The notes below the pieces were generated by a model. That model saw only the letters and a list, made by a program, of their open reading frames with translations. It did no database searches and had not been told where the DNA came from. Positions 34,213-44,170 of a stretch of DNA of 64,000 bases are shown one piece after another. A program made the translations under genes and the position numbers. Position 1 is the stretch's first letter. Each line of letters starts with the position of its first letter. The stretch lies in NCBI GenBank assembly GCA_027475525.1, contig JAMWFC010000008.1:62001-126000 (forward strand), given 5' to 3'. This DNA is from Macrolepiota albuminosa (taxonomy: Eukaryota; Basidiomycota; Agaricomycetes; Agaricales; Agaricaceae).

Positions 34213-34759
34213 GTAGACCTAGTAAGTAGTATATGAAAAATGGGCAAGTGTGGTAGCATCAAAACCCCATAGGGAAAGCTTGCCACCACTGCAAATGAAA
34301 TACACAGAGTTGCGCAATGACTACACTAAAAATGAGATGAAATTACAAGTTTTATCCCTCGCAGCAAGCCTTTGAACTTGACCCCATATGCGTCCGGCTA
34401 ATCGAATGGCAGTGCCACAAAAAGGGAAAAAGATGAGCCTGTCGCTTGATCTCGGGGGTTGGTTTCTTGCAAGAAATATCCCTTCTCAATTAGTTCTAGA
34501 AATAAGGGATGGTATAAGTCATTTTAAATGGCTTGGTGATTGGGATGGGGTGGGGTGGGGTGGGGTGGTGGTGGTTGTTGTTGTTGTTGTTGATCCATGG
34601 GATCCTCATATCCATAGTCTGCTTCCTCAACCTCAAATGAATTCTCTAAGGGCTCATTCTGTGGTTTTTTAGCTCCATTTTCATCTTCTTGCTCTTGTTG
34701 ATCTGGATGTTGTAAGTCTGAGCAATGCCTATCATGAAGAAAAAAGTTTGTTTCTTTGC

Positions 34760-34913
34760 AAATATTCTTGTGACCCACTCCTCCTCCTCAAAATCTCATC
34801 ATCATGTCTCTATCCACAAACCTAATCAAGGTTAGAAAATATTCTTGTGACCCACTCCTCCTCCTCAAAATCTCATCATCATGTCTCTATCCACAAACCT
34901 AATCAAGGTTAGA
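34760..34913. repeat. Perfect 77-bp tandem duplication (probable assembly artefact)
   Basis: 34760-34836 equals 34837-34913, with differing outer bases. It lies in the 3' end of the Plavaka relic. Confidence 0.95.
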
Positions 34914-37900
34914 ATTGGTATAAGCAAAGTGATGATCATGATAACTCACATTCCTACACTGAATAATTCCTCAAGACCATGAGCATTTGCACTGGGAGGG
35001 AGAAAATCAGACATAAGTCCATGTTTGAATGAAGGGATGAGGTGGACACCACAGATGATGCATGCAGGATCAAGAAACCCAAATGTTGCATCATCATTGC
35101 CATCTACAAAGCCAACTTGGTGCAATTGTCGATTCCATCCACCTTTAGATTCCATATCATGCCTATACCATTGAACTCAGAGGAACTCAATACATTGTGG
35201 GTCATAACTTTTTGATTGTGCACCAATGTGTAAGACCATTACATGAAAAATGCCAATGATGCGGCAGAACCAGTAGGGAAATGGTTCTTGGCCATTTTCA
35301 CCATTTTCATGAGATAAAACTATTGCATTTGCATGTGTTCATGGATTAAGCGTGTCTTGTGCTTGCTGGCAGTCATAGGTAGTGTAATTTATGTGTAATC
35401 ATTTGTGTTGGTATATTTTATCATTTAAACAAATGATATTGTGATGTTCAGTAGGTGTATATTGAAGAATATCTCCATCATGATCTTTATTGAGGATATA
35501 TGCAAGACAATGATCCTTCAATTTAATAACAAAGTTCTTTAAGGATTGAATTAGTATCAGATTACTACTATTCAAGTTTATAGGCTTACTTTGAGTGCTG
35601 GATCATTGGCATTTTCACTTAACCATTTAGGAAGATGGAGGCCAAGTTGAACATCTTGTGAGATAACATGATGGTCAGTCGGAGATCCTGCAGGTAGATC
35701 TTCAATGTCATCAAATTGAAGCCAGGGTGTTGTTTGGCTCTGCTTCTGCCTTGTCCAGCCTGAGGTATTTGAAATTTTTGGAACTCTTTCTTGAATATGC
35801 CAAAGAATGCACTGTCATTGTTCATACTTGGCAATACCAATTGTGTATGAGCTTCTTTGAATAACTGGAAAGATCCGTTTGACTCGTCAGTGAGCCAATT
35901 CACCCTATGAATTTTTTGAGTTTTTCAACAAAAATAAATAGAGCAAATAATTACTTACAACTTGGGTTGAGTAATTGTCAGTTGTTCTATGGTGCCAGAT
36001 TGTATTGATATAATCACCAAGCCCATGCAATTTGACTGTCTTGAGATTGAATTCAACCACTTTAGTAGCACACTTTTTTTTGACTGGCTCCTCAGCAGAC
36101 TCAATTATTGTAGCTCAAGTTTTTTTCTTGATTGGCTCAGAAAATTGTGCTGCAGCTAGGGCTGCTCTTTGTCTACCACATGCAGCTACCTCTCCAGAGA
36201 GTTCATGAGTTCAAAAAACACTACAAGTATCTTTTTTGAAGTGGTGGAGATCCTGACCCAGGCATGTAAGAGAGCTACCAAGATCTCAAAGTGTAGATTC
36301 AGTATGCATTTTTAACTTGGCTAGTCCATGCTATGTTGCAAGTTCAAATAAGAGCTCAATAAGATGGGTATTGTGAGGTTCTGAAAGTAACCCATTGAAA
36401 GCTGGTATAGCACACTATAATAAGGAATAAAATAATTATTTTCAATAAGAATTTGATGTAGAGTTCACCTATAATATATCTTCATAGTCTCGTGCAGCCA
36501 TTTTCTTCATTCCAGCTGTGTCATGACTAAATTTATGAATAGTATCTCTTTCAAAGGTTGGAATTTTGCAAAATCTAAATTTAGACATTTAAAAAGTATC
36601 AATGTTTGAAATAAAGTGAGTCACTAACTGATGATTCAGTTCTTGTATAGAATCATTACCAGCTGCATATAAGAGTTGAAGAGAGTGCTTAAAAACAGCC
36701 AGAAAAACACCAATCTCAAACTCATGAAGGATATCTGATGTTAATATAAAATAAAAATCAAATCCATGTTCACTGAGTTGAGTTGAAAATACATTCTAAA
36801 ATATATATTAATTGATAAAGATATATCAAAAAATAAATTTATTTTCTTACCTGTAATGATGTCAAAGATCCATCCTCAAGAAGAGTTTTAAAAGCTGTAC
36901 TTGCAACTCCATATCCCTTTTGAAAGATCAATTTTCTAGCCTTCTCAACACAATCTTGTCTCTCTTTATTATCAACCCTCATCCATGTCTGACGTCGCTT
37001 TTGGTCAAGGATCCTACCAACTTGTTGGATCTCATCTACCTGGATCCAGCACAATGGACATGGATATTGAGAAAGATACTGGATACAAGTGATGAGAATT
37101 CTAATTAACTGTTAGCTTCTTCAAAAGCAAAATAAATAAAACATCTACTTTTCTGGATAATCCATTGAATAAGTGATAAATCGTGGGAACCATCGTCGAA
37201 GAATTGAATCAACAGCATATGAGAGAAGCCCATTGATATAAATGTCCATAAAATCAGGATCCAAAATGCAGAGCCATGCAACATTCAACACTTCTCTCCG
37301 TACAAACTTGAGAATATCTGCTGATGCAGGCACTCCATACTGTCCAATGTACCAATCTTGAAATGTGTCTGGTAACTAAAAAAACAATTTAGTCTTTGAT
37401 CATCCTGAAAGACAGAAACATACCTTTGGAATGTATGCAAGATGGTTTTCAGAGAAGGAAGAAGGTTTTCCTCGAATATTTTTCCATTGGTTTGTAGGAT
37501 AAAAATAAATTGGCCAAAGTGATGCTTTTCCAAAGTTAGGTTGAGTCTGACCAGAGAGAAATTCCAAGGACAACATTCTCAATCCCATCTACTTTAGATA
37601 ATTGATGAACATTTTCATCCTCCTTGATAAAAGCATTTGCAGTAAAAGAATCAGATATGATCCTCTTAGGAGGAGCATTAGAAAATGGTTGCCAAAAGGA
37701 CTTGTATGGATGAATTGTGAAAGTCAATGCAGAAGGGCTTTTAAGAACACCTTCTACAACATTTTGAAAGGACCAATGAGCAAAGCCAGGCACTTCAAAG
37801 ACAGGTGCAGCTGCTTCAGATGCATGCTTGATACCAGTAGCTAGCAGGCACTGATATTCTGAGTTTTGAATGAATCTAGCCATTTTTAACCAAGAAGAGT

Positions 37901-37982
37901 TGGTCAGAAGGTCCAGAAGATGAAGAATGACTGAAATCATCAAGCCATTTACTTTCTTGCCCAGAATCAAAGCCTTTGAGGT

Positions 37983-38230
37983 TGTCAGGTTCCGCTGAAT
38001 CGGGGGCTTTCCGGGAAAGCGACGCCCTTACGATGCGGACTTGATCTACGGATACTNNNNNNNNNNNNNNNNNNNNNNNNNNNNNNNNNNNNNNNNNNNN
38101 NNNNNNNNNNNNNNNNNNNNNNNNNNNNNNNNNNNNNNNNNNNNNNNNNNNNNNNNGGGGTCGGAGGGAGGGTCCCGGAGGGTGTTCCGGGGGTGTCCCG
38201 GGGTGGGCCCGGAGGGGAGGGGTCGTGACA
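37983..38230 (+). mobile_element. Young solo LTR of the chromovirus family, with assembly gap
   Basis: It begins TGTCAGGTTCCGC and ends GGGTCGTGACA, with a perfect GAGGT duplication at 37978-37982 and 38231-38235. Positions 38057-38156 are 100 N, a placeholder of probably unknown true length; the relatives suggest several hundred bases are missing. Its CpGs are intact, unlike those of the related copies at 12218, 43400 and 55692. Orientation given by the TGTCAGG end. Confidence 0.88.
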
Positions 38231-39265
38231 GAGGTCTTCCTTCTTCCAATCACCTTGAAAAATGTAGTCATGGACAAGACAATTTATTTCAGCATTAGAT
38301 TTGAGGTTAGAACCAGTAGTTTGCTAATCCTTCAGCAAGAAAACTGTGGCATTTGGAAAAGGAGCAAAATAGGCTGTCTTGGCAATATCAGGTGATGAGC
38401 CAAGTGGACTCCACCATGATCAATGATTATCAGTTGTACAGGGAGTTGTCACAAAGTTTGGAGAAGTTGAGACATGTGAAATATTATAAGATTCATCAGG
38501 TGTAAAGGAGGGTTGTCTATCTGAATAGACATGATAAACACCAAAGCTGTTGGGCTACAGTATTCTTTGCTAGGCAATTCCTCCAAGTCAGAGGAATAAT
38601 TTGATGAAATTGGTGTAGGCACATGTATAGGAAACAATTCATGAGCAACAGATGGTGGAGGAGGTGGAAGAATATCATGGTATCGTTTAGGAAGTCTGAT
38701 GTGACATGATGGTCCATCCTAAAGCATGAGGAGGTGGTGAAGGCATTTGAGAATGCTCAGGAAGAAGTTCAATGAAAGGCAAAGAATCTTGAGGAGTCTT
38801 CATCATAATCAGCAAAAATCAAGAGTAACAATGCAAGACCGCACTAGATTGACATTTGCATTACCCTCTATTATTTCTTCTTCCTCAGATTCATGTCTAT
38901 TTCACCATTTTCTTTGGTTGGTACTACCTACTGATTCCTGTCTCTGATCATGAAACTTCTGGAGAACCTGTGTTGACTTTGCTTTAAGAGCATTGCAAAA
39001 ACAACAGTGAGTAGAGACTGCAATAGAACTATCAAATTTCTGAAAGCATTCAGCACAAGTAGGCATCAAGGATGTAGTAGTTGGAAACAATGAGCAGAAG
39101 ATGGGATTGCAATTATCCGATCTGTGTGACATGACTGTCACAAAGTCAGAACATTCCATCTTTGCTTCTGACTTGGACCACAATGACATCATGCCCTCTG
39201 GCTTTCTCACTCATGCACAGAAAGTACTGAAACACCTGAAGCCAACACTCAAAGACAGGTATGTA

Positions 39266-39478
39266 CACTGGCTCAAAAAACTGCCCCAATGTTTGGCCTT
39301 TTTGAAAAGATTTACATGGTGTGCAACAATTACATAAGCAAAAAATCGTAGAAATTCACATGACATACAACTACATCCTGGCTTGATAATGATATATAAA
39401 TCATGTGATTTGGATAAGAACTTGCTGAATAATAAATTGAACAAAATATTCAATCATTGGGGCAGTTTTTTGACTCAC
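39266..39478 (+). repeat. Left terminal inverted repeat of the Tc1-like element
   Basis: About 213 bp, matched in reverse by 40648-40861. Its inner end carries an inverted copy of its own outer ~25 bp. Confidence 0.83.
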
Positions 39479-39626
39479 TTTAATTTTCATATTTTCTCAA
39501 TACTTTTCAGCAGTAGAAGATGGAAACACTTTGTGAGAAGTATAAACAATCTCATGTGACCTTGTTTGTACTAATTTGACATGTTCAACTTCAATCAATC
39601 ACTTTCTTGACACTCTACCACCATTA

Positions 39627-40626
39627 TGTGACCTGTTTCTGCTGCCAATCACTTTTCTATTGCTTCTCTCCTCAATGAGGGGTATTCTCAGCATCAAATC
39701 CAAGCAAAAACTGGCCTGGAAAAGGGCACTGTGGGGAGGATCAGCAAAGAGCTGGAGAGCAACAAAGAGAATTATCCTGGAGGTCGTCCTTTCAAGCTTA
39801 CTGCATGTGACAAACAGTCTATTATTTGTCAAATTACTACTGGGAAGCTGGATAATGCTGTTCAAGCTACACAGTTCATTAATTCTGTCATCTCTAGTCC
39901 TGTCAATCCTCAGACAGTCAGAAATGCATTGAAGGAGGCAGGCTTTTGCTCAGCAACAAAGAAGAAAGTTTCTATGCTCAAGGCTGCTTATTGTACAAAC
40001 CAGCTCAAATTTGCTCAGTATCATGAAAACTGGACAGTGGAGGATTGGAAAAGGGTTTTTTGGAGTGATGAGACAAAGATTAATTGGATTGGATCAGATG
40101 GGAAGGTATGTGTATGGAAAATTCCAGGAGAACCACTATCTGACCGCACCACTATACCAACTGTCAAGCATGGAGGAGGAAACAATTTAATGGTATAGGC
40201 TGCATGGATTTGAATGGAGTAGAAAAGCTCATAGAAGTTCAGGAGAAGATGGATGCTGCACAGTATTGTGAGATTTTGGATGAGGGAGTGGTAGAAAGCT
40301 TTGAAAAGTTGGAAATGGAGGAGAAAGGATGATATTTTCAGCAGGACAATGATCCAAAACACACCTCCAAACAGGCAACAACCTGGTTTTCTGATAACAA
40401 CATCATTGTAATATCCTGGCCTGCCCAATCTCCTGACCTCAATCCCATTGAACATCTCTGGGTTTACATCAAGCACAAACTTTTGGAGTATGAGGTACCC
40501 CCTAAAGGAGTGCATGAGTTGTGGGAGAAAATGGTCAAGGAGTGGAATAAAATACCATCAGAGGTATGTCAAAGTCTCATAGAAAGCATGCCTAGAAGGA
40601 TCAAGGCAGTTATAAAGGCAATGTAG
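39627..40626 (+). pseudogene. Tc1-like transposase (DD34E), broken
   Basis: The helix-turn-helix part reads IASLLNEGYSQHQIQAKTGL and TVGRISKELE. The catalytic residues are visible: D in FWSDET, D in FQQDNDPKHT and E in NPIEHLW. The last two are separated by 34 residues, placing it in Tc1 rather than mariner. At about 40195 a codon expected to be Trp is TAG and one base is lost, shifting the frame; near 40330 another expected Trp is TGA. The protein resumes in the next frame to a stop at about 40624. Confidence 0.87.
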
Positions 40627-40647
40627 ATATGAAAATTAGTAAATTAG

Positions 40648-40861
40648 AGTGGGTCAAAAAACTGCCCCAATGATTGAATATTTTGTTCAATTTATTAATC
40701 AGTAAGTTCTTATCCAAATCACATGATTTATACATCATTATCAAGCCAGGATGTAGTTGTATGTCATGTGAATTTCTACAATTTTTCACTTATGTAATTG
40801 TTGCACACCATATGAATCTTTCCAAAAAGGCCAAACATTGGGGCAGTTTTTTGAGCCAGTG
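40648..40861 (-). repeat. Right terminal inverted repeat of the Tc1-like element
   Basis: About 214 bp, the reverse complement of the left repeat with a few substitutions; it also has an inverted copy of its terminus at the inner end. Confidence 0.83.
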
Positions 40862-41039
40862 TATATCAATTCTCTTTTTAAAAGAAAAAACTCATGATAT
40901 CATTGAAAATACAGTGACAATGATCTGGCTATTTATTTTAAAATGGCCTGATGGATTCCACTCTCAATAGAGCCATTTATAGATCTGAGCTATGTTCTGA
41001 TGATGGGGATGCAGCAAAATGAGAGGTGAGCTAACAAAC

Positions 41040-42380
41040 TCATACTTTTCTCTGTCATTTTTAACCTCAATCAAATTAGCGATGAAGAAAGTTTGCTCTT
41101 GTATAATGACATTCTAACACTTGAGCCTCAATTAAAAGAAGTTTTGAAGAGTTTTAACGAGGATTCAGATGATCTATGATTATTTCTTAAGAAAGTGTGT
41201 TGATGTATGCACTTTCTTGGCCAATATATTCTATTGATGTGTTCTATAGCTTGAATCAACTAGCAATTCTGCAAAAAATGACAACACATCCTCTCTCAAA
41301 TTAGCTATCATCCACTATTTGCAGGAAAACCCAAATAACAACCCCATCAACATTCCTGGAACTGGCATCAAGGCACTTCGAGGCTTTCACAATTGCATTA
41401 CTGCTCAGAACTTGTGCCCCATCAAGAAACTAGCCGAGTTTGATGCCAATCCTGAGCAAGTTCCTGTGTAATTCACTTTTCCATATTGCTGCATAGTCTA
41501 CAGAGTTTTTATGGACAACATGAGTGAGGGTAAACCTGGATATATTATTACAGCCAAGGACTGGCCTTCATTTGTCTATGATATTGATCAGTTTGACCCT
41601 ACCAATGTTCTGAAGGGATTTATGCAGAGTCAGCTTCTAGTACAAGTGAGTGATTTTGATTTCATGTCAGACTCCAATGATGTATTATTTGCTATAGGTA
41701 TATCGTCACATCTTCATCAGTCTCCTCATCTTCAATGTCTGGCACACGGAATGCAACTAAACCATCAAAAGCTCATATTCTAGGTCTGAAAACAGTAACA
41801 GGATGAACAATTGCGTATGCCTGTGTACAGGTACATATGCTATTCTTACAATTTGCACTACTTATGTGCTTTTCCAGATTCAGTTTGGGCTTTCTTCTAC
41901 TGAAAAGTGGAACATCATGGATGAACCCTTCAACCTTCAATGCTTCTTTACAAAAATTGTCATGGTCTTCGAAACAAACTTCAAAAATCCAGGAATTATC
42001 AAACTTTTAGACTAGTAGAACAAGTAAATTTTCTTTTCTCTCATATTCTTGCATCTTTATTATAAGATTTTCCAGGCAAATACCAGATTTAACATCAAAG
42101 ACATGACATAAACAAGGAAAAAAAGCACAGGTACCAGATGACAGTAGTGATGATGAGTCTTCTGATGAAATACTCCAACACTTGAAAGCAGGCAAAAAAG
42201 CAAATAAAGTGAGTTTTGTATGCATCAGCCTTGAGTCAAAGTACTTACAAAATCTTTCTGTGAGGTGCTGCAAGCAAATTCTGACACCAGGTCCAACAAT
42301 GGTATCAACAATGATGGCAAATATAACAATGATAGCAAACGTAACAATGATGGCAAACGTAACGATGATGGCAAACATAA
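41040..42380 (+). pseudogene. DUF6698-like ORF, decayed
   Basis: Blocks in order on the plus strand: a helical segment KLAIIHYLQENPNNNP, then KALRGFHNCITAQNLCPIK, PGYIITAKDWPSFVYD, a D-x-x-N-V-L-K-G-F-M segment, AHILGLKTVTG, then IQFGLSSTEKWNIMDEPFN and a helix (CFFTKIVMVFE). This matches my memory of the DUF6698 family of Agaricomycetes, whose C-terminus has an RFALSS...W...DGxFDY pattern; a profile search should decide. Stops interrupt the blocks and introns may separate them. Near 42290-42410 an Asn/Asp-rich triplet-like repeat (AATGATGGCAAA units) follows. Confidence 0.5.
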
Positions 42381-42412
42381 CAATGATGGCAAATATTATA
42401 ATGATACCTCAG
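42296..42412 (+). repeat. Short tandem array of about 15-18 bp units
   Basis: Units resembling AACAATGATGGCAAA recur about seven times with variation, encoding Asn/Asp-rich or Met/Ala-rich strings according to frame. Confidence 0.65.
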
Positions 42413-43080
42413 ATGATGAAAGCTTGGATGATGAACCTCCCAAAAGATGCAAGCAAAAACATACTAACTCCTTGCCCCTCAGACAGCAATGGGTACATCT
42501 GAGTCAGACTAGACATAGTGACAACCATGACCAGCATCAGCTTTGCTCACTCTTGCCTCCCACTGAGACTCATCATCAAGTTTTGAAGTCTATATCCTAG
42601 CATAAGCCATGCTTGACCTCTCAAGTTCAAAGCAATCGCCTACCTGATCTGAGCCTGGACTCACCCTTACCTCAGCTACTATCTTCTCAGCAAACACTAT
42701 CCTTGCATACCAACTGCACTGAACAATGAGTCATAGATCAAGATGTCGATAGCGGTGATAATGACACAAATAATGTTTTGCTGAAACTCAAAATCAAGCA
42801 CCTTTATTGATGAGAGGAATGAGAGAATTCTGGTCTCATGCTGAAGCCTAAGAAGATGAAGATGAAGTAGTCTGGTGGTTTAGCCTTGCATTTGTGTCTT
42901 GTACTTTTGTCTGCTTGCGTTGACCAGGATGCCATTCTGTAATTCTGTATTAATGCTTATCATGTATGCTCTTTACATGCTCAATAAATTGTTTTGATAT
43001 ATTAATCTATGATCCATTGACAAGAAATATATATATTAAGACATGGCTAGATATTGGTATGTATGATAACTAATACATTT
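42413..43080. other. Repeat debris without recognisable gene
   Basis: The stretch is CpG-poor with frequent stops. A T/A-rich segment at about 43020-43045 precedes the start of the next interrupted ORF. Nothing else was recognised. Confidence 0.4.
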
Positions 43081-43099
43081 ATGACTGACCCTCCAGATA

Positions 43100-43399
43100 T
43101 CCAATTCAGCTAGGTGAAGTCATACCTGGTGTGGTTTGCAAGGTTTATTGCAGCTCCATGTACTGTGGCAGTGCATGGCAAGCCACTGGTCAGGTAGCTC
43201 AGATAAGAAAAGATGGGCTCAGGTGGGCCATATATCATCAGGTATGGGTCAGTTATGGTGGCGTCATTTTTGTAGATGTAGATCTGCAGTATGCTGCCTA
43301 TAGTGCTGCCACAGAGCGGCAGCATAGATTTACAGAGTGCCCAATGCCACCTGTATCAATTGCAGACTATGTTATCAATACCTGCAGCAAATCTACTAG
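43100..43399 (+). pseudogene. Unidentified retroelement ORF, left part (split by the chromovirus)
   Basis: The open frame ends at the chromovirus boundary; its reading appears to continue at 58624. It contains several Cys and Trp residues (SMYCGSAW, GLRWAIYHQVW) and ends near DYVINTCSKS. I do not recognise the family. It is considered with the right part. Confidence 0.4.
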
Positions 43400-44170
43400 T
43401 GTTAGGTTCTGCTGACAATGGGGGCCTCCAGAGGCAAGCAGGTTCTTATTAGGCAGACTCAAAGTCTACAGAGTGTCTCTGGGCAATGGAGGGCAAGTTC
43501 TGGAGCTTTGGTTGAGGCACAAGGGTGCTCCAGGAAGTACACAGAGCACCAGAGTTTGTAGGTATGGTAGAGCAGGATCCTGGGCTAAGTCCAGAATACA
43601 GAAAAGGTGGAGCTGGTTAGGGCAGAGAGACAACAGAAAGTGATCAGAAAAAGAGACTAAGACTGGGAGACTGAAACTGAGACTGGAAAATGGAAAGAAG
43701 ATCAAAGTGAGACTTAGTGGACTGGGAGACTTGAGAGAGTAAGAAAATAGATTGAGCAAATGATACAAGACAGACAAGAGAGTATAGAGGCAGGAGTTAT
43801 AGCAATATCAAGACTACTGTAACAGATTGCTTGCTACCAGCTATATACCTATGGTGGCTAAGGTTCAGGGCATTCAGATGAGCTCTGAGGCTAGGCTCTA
43901 TGTGGTCAGTCCTGTGCTGTATTGTCTGGGTGCGAGTCCTGTGCAGTGCATTGTCTGGGTCTGGGTGTAGCACCAGGGAGATTGGTCGGGGCCTGTCAGT
44001 TGACACAGGGCTGAATGCTGGAGATGATTGGCAGGGCTTGGAGCTTGTGGGCAGGCACTGGTGCCAGTTGCTTGGGAGGGTGACAAGGGCAGGGTGTTGG
44101 GGCTCATGTAGTGTGTCAGATCGTGGCACGTTGGAGTTTGGGTGATATGCCAGGGCAATGGATTGTGACA
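43400..44170 (-). repeat. Chromovirus 3' LTR (771 bp)
   Basis: The plus-strand text begins TGTTAGGTTCTGCTG and ends GATTGTGACA. It aligns along its length with 55692-56238 and the pieces at 57812-57952 and 58554-58623. Confidence 0.85.

Larger units (their letters stand above)
33475..34750. other. CpG-poor repeat debris with two 77-bp duplications
   Basis: This continues the repeat that the copia element entered. A G/T-rich simple tract (GGGGTGGGG then GTTGTT units) lies at about 34548-34592. No coding sequence was recognised. Confidence 0.5.
34750..39210 (-). pseudogene. Plavaka-type DDE transposase, decayed
   Basis: Plavaka elements are CACTA-related DNA transposons common in Agaricomycetes. 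On the minus strand, in order: a C-x2-C...H-x-C zinc finger (MPTCAECFQKF near 39060); HWSFQNVVEGVL and FTIHPYKSFWQPFSNAPPKR (37640-37790); the catalytic neighbourhood ISDSFTANAFIKEDENVHQL; FPRFITYSMDYPEK (near 37150); VDNKERQDCVEKARKL (36930); the LHEFEIGVF-like box (near 36720); GMKKMAARDYEDIL (near 36490); and the C-terminal FGFLDPACIICGVHLIPSF (near 35060). Stops and short frameshifts separate these blocks, and CpG is nearly absent, so it is dead. An LTR split it at 37978-38235, and its 5' side abuts the Tc1-like element. Confidence 0.85.
39266..40861 (+). mobile_element. Tc1/mariner-type DNA transposon, decayed
   Basis: The element lies between TA dinucleotides (39264-39265 and 40862-40863), the Tc1 target. 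Its termini, starting CACTGGCTCAAAAAACTG, form inverted repeats about 214 bp long (39266-39478 and 40648-40861). The interior carries a broken DD34E transposase. It inserted beside the 5' side of the Plavaka relic. Confidence 0.88.

Noticed and set aside
37876..38298. Open frames running through the N block
   Set aside because: They exist only because unknown bases cannot produce stop codons.
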